This document shows, piece after piece, positions 1 to 5,326 of a stretch of DNA of 5,326 bases. The position numbers and the translations under genes are program-made. Location of the stretch: positions 1-5,326 of the forward strand of contig JAGQUY010000329.1 in NCBI GenBank assembly GCA_020438245.1, read 5' to 3'. This DNA comes from Bacteroidota bacterium. Its GTDB lineage: Bacteria; CLD3; SB21. The notes below the pieces were generated by a model, which worked only from the letters and a program-made list of their open reading frames with translations, made no database searches and was not told the origin of the DNA. Within the stretch, counting starts at the first letter, position 1. Each line of letters begins with the position of its first letter.

Positions 1-343
1 TGCTCTTCTTATACGTGGAGCGCTTATGCTTGCCGACCCGTCTCTCATCACATCCCTTGCAGGAGTTCAGCAGGTGTACTTGTGGTATTCGTACATCATC
101 GGCGCCCATCTGATCGGCGGTCTTTTTCTTGCACTTGGAATCTTTACACGTGCAGCCGCATTGGTGCAGATTCCCGTCGTTGCAGGTGCCATCGTCTTCA
201 TTCACCTTGGAGAGGGGTTGATGACCGTCGGACAGTCGCTAGAATTGGCCTCGCTGGTTTTATTTTTGCTTGTTGTTTTTTCAGTTTTTGGTACCGGACC
301 TGTAACCATCGGAAAGCTTCTTGGCCGTTCCGCAACCGCGTGA
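1..343 (+). CDS. DoxX family membrane protein, 5' truncated by the window edge
   Basis: The reading frame is open from base 2 and ends at TGA 341-343, giving 113 visible residues. The visible part has three strongly hydrophobic segments, roughly 81-150, 154-205 and 235-293. The second is introduced by G-x-x-L-A-L-G-I-F-T-R, which matches the DoxX pattern of a glycine-rich helix, then L-G-x-x-T-R, then a helix ending in F-I-H. DoxX proteins have about four helices and 130-140 residues, so the first helix and true start probably lie just left of the window. An in-frame ATG at 26 does have GGAG five bases upstream (17-20) and would give a 105-residue protein, but the in-frame residues before it (LLIRGAL) resemble the end of DoxX helix 1, so I prefer a truncated gene. 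DoxX-type proteins sit in the inner membrane; their biochemical role is mostly unsettled. The next gene overlaps its stop codon, implying co-transcription. The DoxX assignment is from pattern recognition and moderately sure. Confidence 0.78.
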   Translation, partial: ALLIRGALMLADPSLITSLAGVQQVYLWYSYIIGAHLIGGLFLALGIFTRAAALVQIPVVAGAIVFIHLGEGLMTVGQSLELASLVLFLLVVFSVFGTGPVTIGKLLGRSATA

Positions 344-831
344 AGTCAGTGGATTCTGAAAAAGCTTTTCAGGACTGCTATTCAGATGACGTCAGTCATT
401 GTTATGGGTGCGGCCGCCTCAACGAAGCAGGTCTCCAGCTTAAAAGTTATTGGGACGGTGAAGAGACCGTCGCCGTGTTTACCCCTCGCTCCGAACATAC
501 CGCCATTCCCGGGTACGTTTACGGCGGACTGATTGCTTCCCTGATAGATTGTCACGGCACCGGAACAGCGGCTGCTGTTTCCGCTCGCAAGGAAGGATTC
601 AATCCGACGGGCGGTGAGAGTTTTCCGCGTTTTGTTACGGCCTCCCTGCAGGTTAATTACTTGAAGCCAACTCCCATCGGCGTACCGCTCGAGATCCGTG
701 CGGTGGTAGAAGAAGCCAAACCCAGAAAAGTAGTCTCTGCTATTACTGTACTAGTAAATGGAATACTTTGTGCGAAGGGCAGAGTTGTTGCTGTGAAAAT
801 GCCTGATGATTTTACCCTCCCCAACCGGTGA
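340..831 (+). CDS. PaaI-type hotdog-fold thioesterase
   Basis: This is a 163-residue protein of the acyl-CoA thioesterase superfamily (4HBT/PaaI type), predicted to hydrolyse a thioester in the cytoplasm; the substrate cannot be read from sequence. Residues 20-32 (HCYGCGRLNEAGL) match the N-terminal C-x-x-C-G...GL motif of one PaaI-like subgroup. Residues 57-73 carry the hotdog central-helix motif P-G-Y-V-Y-G-G-L-I-A-S-L-I-D-C-H-G, with Asp70 as the likely catalytic acid. Where PaaI itself has HGG this protein has YGG (Y61-G62-G63). Residues 99-111 (VTASLQVNYLKPT) are the typical strand that follows. The start chosen is GTG at 340, because the frame upstream of it is a shadow of the DoxX gene and the homologous region begins shortly after. 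GTG at 340-342 overlaps the DoxX stop (341-343), a classic coupling arrangement, and no strong ribosome site lies immediately upstream. GTG at 349 is an alternative start. Family confidence is high; substrate is unknown. Confidence 0.9.
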   Translation: MKSVDSEKAFQDCYSDDVSHCYGCGRLNEAGLQLKSYWDGEETVAVFTPRSEHTAIPGYVYGGLIASLIDCHGTGTAAAVSARKEGFNPTGGESFPRFVTASLQVNYLKPTPIGVPLEIRAVVEEAKPRKVVSAITVLVNGILCAKGRVVAVKMPDDFTLPNR

Positions 832-867
832 TCTGAGAATGGAGTTTCCCCACAATTGATTCATGAA

Positions 868-1581
868 ATGACGGTGTATGAACTGCTTTGCGCCCAATTG
901 ATTGTGTTGACCGGCGCCGTAGTTCAGGGTTCCATTGGTTTCGGTTTTTCATTGATTTCCGTTCCATTCCTGGCGCTGATCGATCTGAAATTTGTCCCCG
1001 GTCCGGTTATCTGTGCAGCAACCGTCCTGTCGATCTTAACCGCTGGACGCGAACTTAAGAGTGTCGATCTTCCCGGTATAAAGTGGGCAGTCGTTGGCCG
1101 CATTCCGGGAATTGCTTTGGCCATCCTTCTCCTTCGCGCCGTGTCTGAGCAAGACCTAAAAATGGTTGTCGGTGGATTGGTTGTCGCCGCCGTTGCTCTC
1201 AGCTTGAACGGATTGCAGGTACGAATTACGAAGAGAAGTTTGGCAGGTGCCGGTTTCTTTTCCGGATTCATGGGCACGTCGGCAGCAATAGGCGGACCGC
1301 CGCTGGCGTTGCTTTTCCAGCATAAATCAGGCGACTATCTGCGCGGAACGCTGGCCGGCTATTTTATCATCAGTGCGATCATGTCGCTTACCGCGCTGAC
1401 GCTCAGCGGATGGTTCGGCTGGCGGGAAGTGTATAGCGGCGCATTGTTGCTTCCCGGCGTACTCATCGGTTTTGGATGTTCCAACTTTGTAAAATCACGT
1501 ATTACCGGAACATGGCTTCGTTTGGCGGTCCTTCTGATTTCAGGTTCTGCCGGTTTGGGTCTTGTTTTGAAAAGCTTCTAA
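868..1581 (+). CDS. TauE/SafE-type (TSUP family) membrane permease
   Basis: This 237-residue integral membrane protein belongs to the TauE/SafE/DUF81 (COG0730) family, which is associated with movement of sulfur-containing or organic anions such as sulfite, sulfoacetate or taurine products across the inner membrane. The first conserved half-motif, G-S-I-G-F-G-F-S-L-I-S-V-P, is at residues 21-33. The second-half signature G-G-P-P-L-A-L-L-F is at 142-150. Both sit in a run of about seven or eight hydrophobic helices, and the length is normal for the family. I chose ATG at 868, which directly precedes the first helix. A TTG at 856 in the same frame adds four residues and has GGAG (841-844) 11 bases before it, so it is a real alternative. 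The gene follows the thioesterase stop by 24-36 bases and is probably in the same transcript. Substrate cannot be inferred; no sulfur-metabolism gene is visible beside it. It ends with TAA at 1579-1581. Confidence 0.92.
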   Translation: MTVYELLCAQLIVLTGAVVQGSIGFGFSLISVPFLALIDLKFVPGPVICAATVLSILTAGRELKSVDLPGIKWAVVGRIPGIALAILLLRAVSEQDLKMVVGGLVVAAVALSLNGLQVRITKRSLAGAGFFSGFMGTSAAIGGPPLALLFQHKSGDYLRGTLAGYFIISAIMSLTALTLSGWFGWREVYSGALLLPGVLIGFGCSNFVKSRITGTWLRLAVLLISGSAGLGLVLKSF

Positions 1582-1691
1582 CGCTTCGCGCCAACCACGG
1601 TACCGTCCGTTCCGCAAGATTGATTTCACAAAAGCGCGGTGATCCTGTTTTCCGGGTTGTCTTACGCTTATCGTTGACGTACCTTGGAGAC

Positions 1692-1696
1692 GGAGG
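1692..1696 (+). promoter_or_regulatory. Ribosome binding site for the ABC-class ATPase gene
   Basis: GGAGG lies five bases before ATG 1702-1704. It fixes the start at 1702 over an in-frame TTG at 1684, whose extra residues (METEVC) have no such site and do not resemble the family's N-terminus. Confidence 0.85.
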
Positions 1697-1701
1697 TTTG
1701 C

Positions 1702-3423
1702 ATGTCGAGTCCCGATGTTCTTCGCAATAAAATCCGGAATCTGGAGGGAGAAGATTATGGCAGCTATCAGGCGCTTCTCGGTACGTTCGAATTTCCAGAT
1801 TATACGCTGATCATTCACCAGATCCCGAAAGATCCCTACGCGCCTTCGCACACCGGAATATACCGCATCCGGGTTCGGAGAGACCATTCAAGAGTCCTGA
1901 ATGCCAAAACCGGTACGAAAGCACGGCAGGTTGCACTTCGTGATTTCTTAGCCCGGCGATTTTTTCTGGCAAGTCGAGATTTATCCGCCGAGGGGCGAGG
2001 CACCGGAAACAGCGGAAAGATAACCATTCACCAGCCCGGTCAGACCATTCTGGAACGCAGTAGCGTCGTATTGGAAAAGGATATAATAGAAGTGCGATGT
2101 TTTCTCGGTCTTCCGGCACGCGGTCGTATCATTCAAGCCAAAACCGCAGAGACAATGATTTTTGAGGAACTGCCGGCCATCGTCGACCGTTCACTCTTTC
2201 GGCACGGGGAGGATGCACAAAAGCTCGAGGATCACCTGGCTACCCACGAAAATGCGGGGTTTCTACGGGAACAGCTGCCGGCTCGAAGGCTGGTGGCGTT
2301 CATTGCCAACGGTGCTCGCCTGCCCAGAGCCAGCGGCACCAGTGATGAACCCTTGCAATCCGATACGGTAGTTCCCTTCATGGCGCCTCCAAGTATGGAG
2401 GTTGAACTGAGACTTCCAGACGGGCAGACTATTCAGGGCATGGGAATATCCGAGGGAATTACCCTGATCGTCGGCGGAGGATATCACGGCAAGTCTACCC
2501 TGCTAAAAGCGATCGAATCCGGGGTGTACAACCATGTTTCGGGTGACGGCAGAGAACGGTGCGTGACCATTGAAGCAGCCGTGAAGGTACGCTCATACAG
2601 CGGACGGTACGTGGTTAAGACAGACATTTCACCGTTTATCCGGAACCTGCCGTTCCAGAAGGATACGTCCGAGTTTTCGACCGTAAACGCCAGTGGAAGT
2701 ACGTCGCAGGCAGCGAGTGTCATGGAAGCAGTGGAAATGGGGGTTCAGGCACTGTTGATGGACGAGGATACTTGTGCAACCAACTTCATGGTGCGTGATC
2801 GCAAAATGCAGGAATTAGTCCGTAAAGAAGATGAACCGATTACAACGTTCATTGACCGGGTAAGCTTTTTTTACGAGAAAAATCGTATTTCGACGATTCT
2901 TGTTTCGGGCGGCGTTGGGGATTATTTTGATGTGGCTGACCGGATCGTGCAGATGAAAGCGTATCGACCGATGGACGTGACCGTTCGAGGGAAAGAGATT
3001 GCAGGAAAATCAACTCACCGAGTATCAGAAGACCAGGACCATGCGATACGAAAAACAAAAAGGTATCCTGTTGGCAACAGTATTAACTCAAAGAACCACT
3101 ACGGAAAGCAAAGAATTACCGCCTCGGACCTGCACCGGCTTCATTTTGGAGAACAAATTGTCGATTTGTCCGATCTGGAACAGCTGATTGAAATTTCGCA
3201 GACCAAGGCTATTGGCTTTGCAATGGAGTATGCCCGCCGATTGGCGGATGGGAAAATCGCCCTGAAGGATCTGGTGAATCGGGTTATGGATGACGTGGAA
3301 GAACAAGGACTCGATGTCTTAAGCGACCGACTGTCGGGCGACTTTTCGAAATTTAGACACTTCGAGTTGGCATTTGCACTCAATCGGCTTCGTACCTTTG
3401 AGGTGATTCAGGAGAGAGAATGA
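1702..3423 (+). CDS. Predicted ATPase of the ABC class (PF09818/COG3044 type), uncharacterised
   Basis: A 573-residue soluble protein with no membrane segment or signal peptide, of full family length. The N-terminal part carries family blocks at 25-49 (ending DPYAPS, 44-49), 135-142 (LGLPARGR) and 197-212 (LVAFIANGARLPRASG). The ABC-like nucleotide-binding core follows: Walker A GGGYHGKST at 258-266, a signature-like N-A-S-G-S-T-S-Q at 329-336, and Walker B ALLMDED at 350-356 with Glu355 as likely catalytic base. A D-loop-like CATN is at 358-361. The sheet strand ISTILVSGG (396-404) runs into GDYFDVADRIV, where classical ABC proteins have the switch histidine. A basic linker (about 434-473) precedes a conserved C-terminal block with F-G-E-Q-I-V-D-L-S. 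The family occurs in bacteria and some eukaryotes; from memory, a trypanosome mitochondrial RNA-editing factor (MRB1590) shares the fold. The bacterial role is unknown. The gene stands 120 bases after the permease and may be read separately, though I see no convincing promoter. Confidence 0.95.
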   Translation: MSSPDVLRNKIRNLEGEDYGSYQALLGTFEFPDYTLIIHQIPKDPYAPSHTGIYRIRVRRDHSRVLNAKTGTKARQVALRDFLARRFFLASRDLSAEGRGTGNSGKITIHQPGQTILERSSVVLEKDIIEVRCFLGLPARGRIIQAKTAETMIFEELPAIVDRSLFRHGEDAQKLEDHLATHENAGFLREQLPARRLVAFIANGARLPRASGTSDEPLQSDTVVPFMAPPSMEVELRLPDGQTIQGMGISEGITLIVGGGYHGKSTLLKAIESGVYNHVSGDGRERCVTIEAAVKVRSYSGRYVVKTDISPFIRNLPFQKDTSEFSTVNASGSTSQAASVMEAVEMGVQALLMDEDTCATNFMVRDRKMQELVRKEDEPITTFIDRVSFFYEKNRISTILVSGGVGDYFDVADRIVQMKAYRPMDVTVRGKEIAGKSTHRVSEDQDHAIRKTKRYPVGNSINSKNHYGKQRITASDLHRLHFGEQIVDLSDLEQLIEISQTKAIGFAMEYARRLADGKIALKDLVNRVMDDVEEQGLDVLSDRLSGDFSKFRHFELAFALNRLRTFEVIQERE

Positions 3424-3470
3424 CAATGACTATTTGAGACAGAAACCCACACTCCAAATACAGTAAGAAG

Positions 3471-3485
3471 AAAGGAAATCCCTTT
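3471..3485. terminator. Weak hairpin in the convergent gap, possible terminator
   Basis: AAAGG (3471-3475) and CCTTT (3481-3485) form a perfect 5-base stem with a 5-base loop between the two convergent genes. Read on the minus strand it is followed by CTTCTTA, a partial pyrimidine tract, so it could end the flavoprotein transcript. The stem is short, AT-rich and lacks a proper T run, so this is only a weak candidate. Nothing stronger is visible in 3424-3497. Confidence 0.2.
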
Positions 3486-3497
3486 AGCTCATTCCCG

Positions 3498-4043
3498 TTA
3501 GGTTCCCAATCCTGGCAGGCCGTCGATGCTCCGGGTGTTTTTTTCCGCCCAGTAGCGCGAAAGTTCATCGGTCCCTTTGGTCTCAGCAGATCGTACCAGA
3601 GTATCCCTTTCGCCCTTGAAGTCATACCGTGGAACTCCAAATCCGCAGGAATCCCCGATGCGCGTCACATCAACTTTGACAATGGCACGCGCTCCTGAAT
3701 AGGTTGTAAAGGATGACTTCAACGCATCGTATTCGGGAGTAGTTGCCTCTACAACGGATCCCCGGCCATACAAGCGAACAATTTTTGGTGGTCCTTCGAA
3801 TGCACAAAACATGAAAACGATGCGTCCATTTTCTTTAAGATGGGCAATGGTTTCAATCCCGCTTCCGGTAAGGTCGAGGTAACCTACTTCACGAGGGCCA
3901 AGAATGCGAAACGTATCCATGCCTTTTGGTGAACAGTTGACCAGTCCGTCTGCCCGGAGCGGTGCGGTTGCAACAAAAAAGAGTTTTTGACTGCGGATCC
4001 ATGCTGATAATTCGCTCGTGATTTCTTCGTAGATTTTTCCCAT
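3498..4043 (-). CDS. Pyridoxamine 5'-phosphate oxidase-like FMN-binding split-barrel protein
   Basis: This 181-residue cytoplasmic protein belongs to the PNPOx-like split-barrel superfamily, whose members bind FMN, F420 or heme; many are not true PNP oxidases. Family blocks appear in order: V-N-C-S-P-K-G-M-D at 35-43, L-D-L-T-G-S-G-I-E-T-I-A-H-L at 56-69, I-V-F-M-F-C-A-F-E-G-P-P-K-I-V-R-L-Y-G-R-G at 75-95, D-S-C-G-F-G-V-P at 131-138, and the C-terminal S-I-D-G-L-P-G-L at 172-179. The set is characteristic of a widespread subgroup annotated simply as 'pyridoxamine 5'-phosphate oxidase family protein', and the protein looks complete. It starts at ATG (CAT at 4041-4043 on the plus strand), with a poor AAAGG-like site 14 bases upstream, and stops at TAA (3498-3500). 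It is convergent with the ATPase and divergent from the exporter, so it is probably its own unit. Cofactor and substrate are unknown; vitamin B6 synthesis should not be assumed. Confidence 0.94.
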   Translation of the reverse strand: MGKIYEEITSELSAWIRSQKLFFVATAPLRADGLVNCSPKGMDTFRILGPREVGYLDLTGSGIETIAHLKENGRIVFMFCAFEGPPKIVRLYGRGSVVEATTPEYDALKSSFTTYSGARAIVKVDVTRIGDSCGFGVPRYDFKGERDTLVRSAETKGTDELSRYWAEKNTRSIDGLPGLGT

Positions 4044-4369
4044 GGGCGCTCATTATGCCTTTCGCGGTTTAGAAAATCGAGAACTCTTGAAAATAAACAG
4101 ATTGAAAGAGGATGTCCACTCCTTCCACGCTTGATCGCCAAAATCCGGCATCCAATCCTGAGCTTGGAATCGTACGGGTACTTTATCCTGTGGATCGTTG
4201 CGGCCATCAAGACTTGTGCAACATTGTTCCGATCACCATGCAATTGAGAATACGTACTTGAGTTCCCTCAGTGGTATTCAGATTTCCACAAAAAATTCTG
4301 TGAATTACCCCCACGCTGGTCTAAATTAATCGGCGATTCTTTTCACATCAACTACTTTTGGATACCAAG

Positions 4370-4384
4370 CCCCGGTGCACGGGG
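4370..4384 (+). promoter_or_regulatory. GC-rich hairpin just upstream of the exporter ribosome binding site
   Basis: CCCCG (4370-4374) and CGGGG (4380-4384) form a perfect 5-base GC stem around GTGCA, and a G-T wobble pair (4369 with 4385) can extend it. It ends immediately before the GGAAGG ribosome site. There is no T tract, so it is not an obvious terminator; a 5' leader structure or a protein-binding dyad are possible readings. Confidence 0.4.
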
Positions 4385-4385
4385 T

Positions 4386-4391
4386 GGAAGG
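4386..4391 (+). promoter_or_regulatory. Ribosome binding site for the DHA2 exporter
   Basis: GGAAGG lies six bases before ATG 4398-4400. This supports the start at 4398, which also places the first helix and the D-x-T-x-x-N-V-A-I-P motif at the expected distance from the N-terminus. Its last two bases fall inside the inverted repeat described at 4390-4445. Confidence 0.75.
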
Positions 4392-4445
4392 CGGCAAATG
4401 AACACTCCACAGTCGCGTACTGAGTTCTGGACCCTATTTGCCGCC
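4390..4445 (+). promoter_or_regulatory. Perfect 10-base inverted repeat spanning the exporter start codon
   Basis: GGCGGCAAAT (4390-4399) is the exact reverse complement of ATTTGCCGCC (4436-4445), with 36 bases between. The left arm covers the 3' edge of the ribosome site and the first two bases of ATG; the third base could pair as a G-U wobble with 4435. In mRNA this would close the initiation region against codons 13-16. A short competing hairpin, CGCCA (4442-4446) with TGGCG (4450-4454), shares the right arm and cannot form at the same time. The pairing is seen directly; a regulatory role is inferred. Confidence 0.45.
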
Positions 4446-5326
4446 ATTTTGGCGTCGAGCATGGCGTTCATCGACAGTACCGCGCTCAATGTTGCCATCC
4501 CCGCTTTACAGGCGGATTTTCAGGCTTCCGGAGAAACCGTCCTATGGATTCTCAACGCTTATCTTTTGATGCTTGCTTCGTTCATTCTGATTGGCGGTTC
4601 GGCCGGTGACAAGTTGGGCCGAAAGAAAGTCTTCATTACGGGCATCTGGATATTCATTGGCTCATCCTTGGCCTGCGGTTTGGCGCCGTCGGCGGAATGG
4701 CTGGTAGCTGCACGTGTCGTGCAGGGATTGGGCGGAGCCCTTATGGTTCCGGGTAGTCTCTCCATCCTGACGTCCGTCTTTCCGCCCGAACGCAGAGGTA
4801 AGGCCATCGGCGTATGGTCGATGTTTGCAACGATTGTCACCGTGATCGGCCCGGTTCTTGGAGGACTTCTCGCAGACGCGGGATTATGGAGAGGAGTTTT
4901 CCTGATCAACCTGCCGCTCGGTCTGATTGCTCTCGTCGCGCTTTATGTCCATGTTCCCGAAAGTCGGGATGACACCGCTTCTACAAACCTTGATTATCCT
5001 GGGGCCCTGCTTGCTGCAGCAGGATTGGCTTCGCTGACCTACGGTTTTATTGCGATGCCTTCCCTGGGGCCGGTGAATCCGCGAGTACTTGGCACACTCG
5101 CGATCGGAACAGCGCTGCTTGTTTCTTTTGTGATCTGGGAACAGCATTCTAGTGACCCCATGATGCCGCTTCATCTCTTTCGATCCAAAACGTTCAGCGG
5201 AACCAATTTACTCACGCTCTTTCTTTACGGAGCGCTCGGTGTCGGCATGTTCTTTTTGTCACTTAACATGGTTCAGCTTCAGGGTTATCTTCCGTCGATG
5301 GCCGGACTCGCCATGCTGCCGTTCGC
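4398..5326 (+). CDS. DHA2-type major facilitator superfamily exporter (EmrB/QacA-like), 3' truncated by the window edge
   Basis: The frame is open from ATG 4398 to the end of the window, 309 complete codons with no stop. Its family usually has 14 helices and 450-550 residues, so about 60 percent is present. Such proteins export drugs or metabolites across the inner membrane using the proton gradient. Motifs in order: F-I-D-S-T-A-L-N-V-A-I-P at 24-35 (the D1 motif in helix 1), loop motif A G-S-A-G-D-K-L-G-R-K-K at 67-77, R-V-V-Q-G-L-G-G-A at 106-114 (motif B), and G-P-V-L-G-G at 151-156 (antiporter motif C in helix 5). W-R-G-V-F-L-I-N-L-P-L-G (164-175) follows, and L-N-M-V-Q-L-Q-G-Y at 289-297 resembles helix 9 and its loop in DHA2 proteins. 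No EmrA-type adaptor or TetR/MarR regulator precedes it. Substrate cannot be predicted. The start is supported by GGAAGG at 4386-4391. Confidence 0.94.
   Translation, partial: MNTPQSRTEFWTLFAAILASSMAFIDSTALNVAIPALQADFQASGETVLWILNAYLLMLASFILIGGSAGDKLGRKKVFITGIWIFIGSSLACGLAPSAEWLVAARVVQGLGGALMVPGSLSILTSVFPPERRGKAIGVWSMFATIVTVIGPVLGGLLADAGLWRGVFLINLPLGLIALVALYVHVPESRDDTASTNLDYPGALLAAAGLASLTYGFIAMPSLGPVNPRVLGTLAIGTALLVSFVIWEQHSSDPMMPLHLFRSKTFSGTNLLTLFLYGALGVGMFFLSLNMVQLQGYLPSMAGLAMLPF

Larger units (their letters stand above)
4044..4397. other. 354-base divergent intergenic region
   Basis: This gap separates the starts of the minus-strand flavoprotein and the plus-strand exporter and must hold both promoters, but no sigma-70-like pair with good boxes and 16-18 base spacing stands out. 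It contains an A-rich stretch with an imperfect dyad, TTCCACA (4284-4290) and TGTGAA (4299-4304), and a GC-rich hairpin at 4370-4384. One short plus-strand frame, 4112-4261 (49 codons), is open, but its purine-rich sequence abuts the ATG with no spacer and I recognise no family, so I do not call it a gene. No regulator gene, tRNA or repeat array is visible. Confidence 0.8.

Noticed and set aside
82..339. Upstream in-frame extension of the thioesterase reading frame
   Set aside because: It lies wholly inside the DoxX gene in another frame, is rich in Arg, Cys and Ser without domain character, and thioesterase similarity begins only after the GTG at 340.
924..1277. Minus-strand open frame inside the TSUP permease
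   Set aside because: It is antisense to a gene with strong family motifs, and its proline, arginine and threonine-rich translation is typical of a shadow frame.
1597..1606. Perfect 10-base palindrome ACGGTACCGT in the gap before the ATPase
   Set aside because: About five perfect 10-base palindromes are expected by chance in a window this size, it has no flanking half-sites, and no T tract follows.
1657..1685. Possible promoter TTGTCT, 17 bases, TACCTT before the ATPase gene
   Set aside because: The -10 box matches only three of six consensus positions and would leave a very short leader; support is too weak to annotate.
3884..4243. Minus-strand open frame of 119 codons overlapping the flavoprotein start
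   Set aside because: It overlaps the well-supported PNPOx-like gene in a different frame and its translation has no recognisable domain.
4559..5174. Two minus-strand open frames beneath the exporter
   Set aside because: Both are antisense shadows of the plus-strand DHA2 gene, whose motifs are clear; their translations are low-complexity and basic.
1..5326. Defence island, mobile element, CRISPR array or RNA gene
   Set aside because: No direct repeat array, transposase, integrase, terminal inverted repeats, tRNA cloverleaf or rRNA-like stretch was seen on either strand; the ABC-class ATPase alone is not evidence of a defence system.

Overview
This 5.3 kb window looks like ordinary bacterial chromosome. 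Genes are tightly packed, start sites have Shine-Dalgarno sequences, and base composition is moderate (about half G+C by eye). The families present (DoxX-like, PaaI-like thioesterase, TSUP permease, ABC-class predicted ATPase, PNPOx-like flavoprotein, DHA2 major facilitator) are spread over many phyla, so the host cannot be named from this stretch. There is no tRNA, rRNA, insertion sequence, CRISPR array, phage gene or integration signature.

Layout. Positions 1-1581 hold a same-strand run of three genes: the 3' part of a small DoxX-type membrane protein, a hotdog-fold thioesterase whose GTG start overlaps the DoxX stop by 4 bases, and a TauE/SafE-type (TSUP) permease 24-36 bases further on. 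After a 120-base gap comes the largest gene (1702-3423), a 573-residue soluble 'predicted ATPase of the ABC class' (PF09818/COG3044 type) with clear Walker A and Walker B motifs and an altered signature and switch region. A 74-base convergent gap separates it from a minus-strand PNPOx-like FMN-binding split-barrel protein (3498-4043). A 354-base divergent intergenic region (4044-4397) then leads to the 5' part of a plus-strand DHA2-type drug/metabolite exporter, which begins at 4398 and runs off the right edge. That last gene was found by translating the edge directly.

How the genes may work together. Only the DoxX-thioesterase-TSUP run shows real operon-like linkage. A shared pathway, for example handling of an organic acid or sulfonate, would be speculation. 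The ATPase, the flavoprotein and the exporter look like independent units.

The most notable observations are the uncharacterised ABC-class ATPase with its non-canonical switch region, and a perfect 10-base inverted repeat that would pair the ribosome-binding-site edge and start codon of the exporter mRNA with codons 13-16. The latter is flanked by a second upstream hairpin and a competing downstream one. I see no convincing undescribed multi-gene system here.
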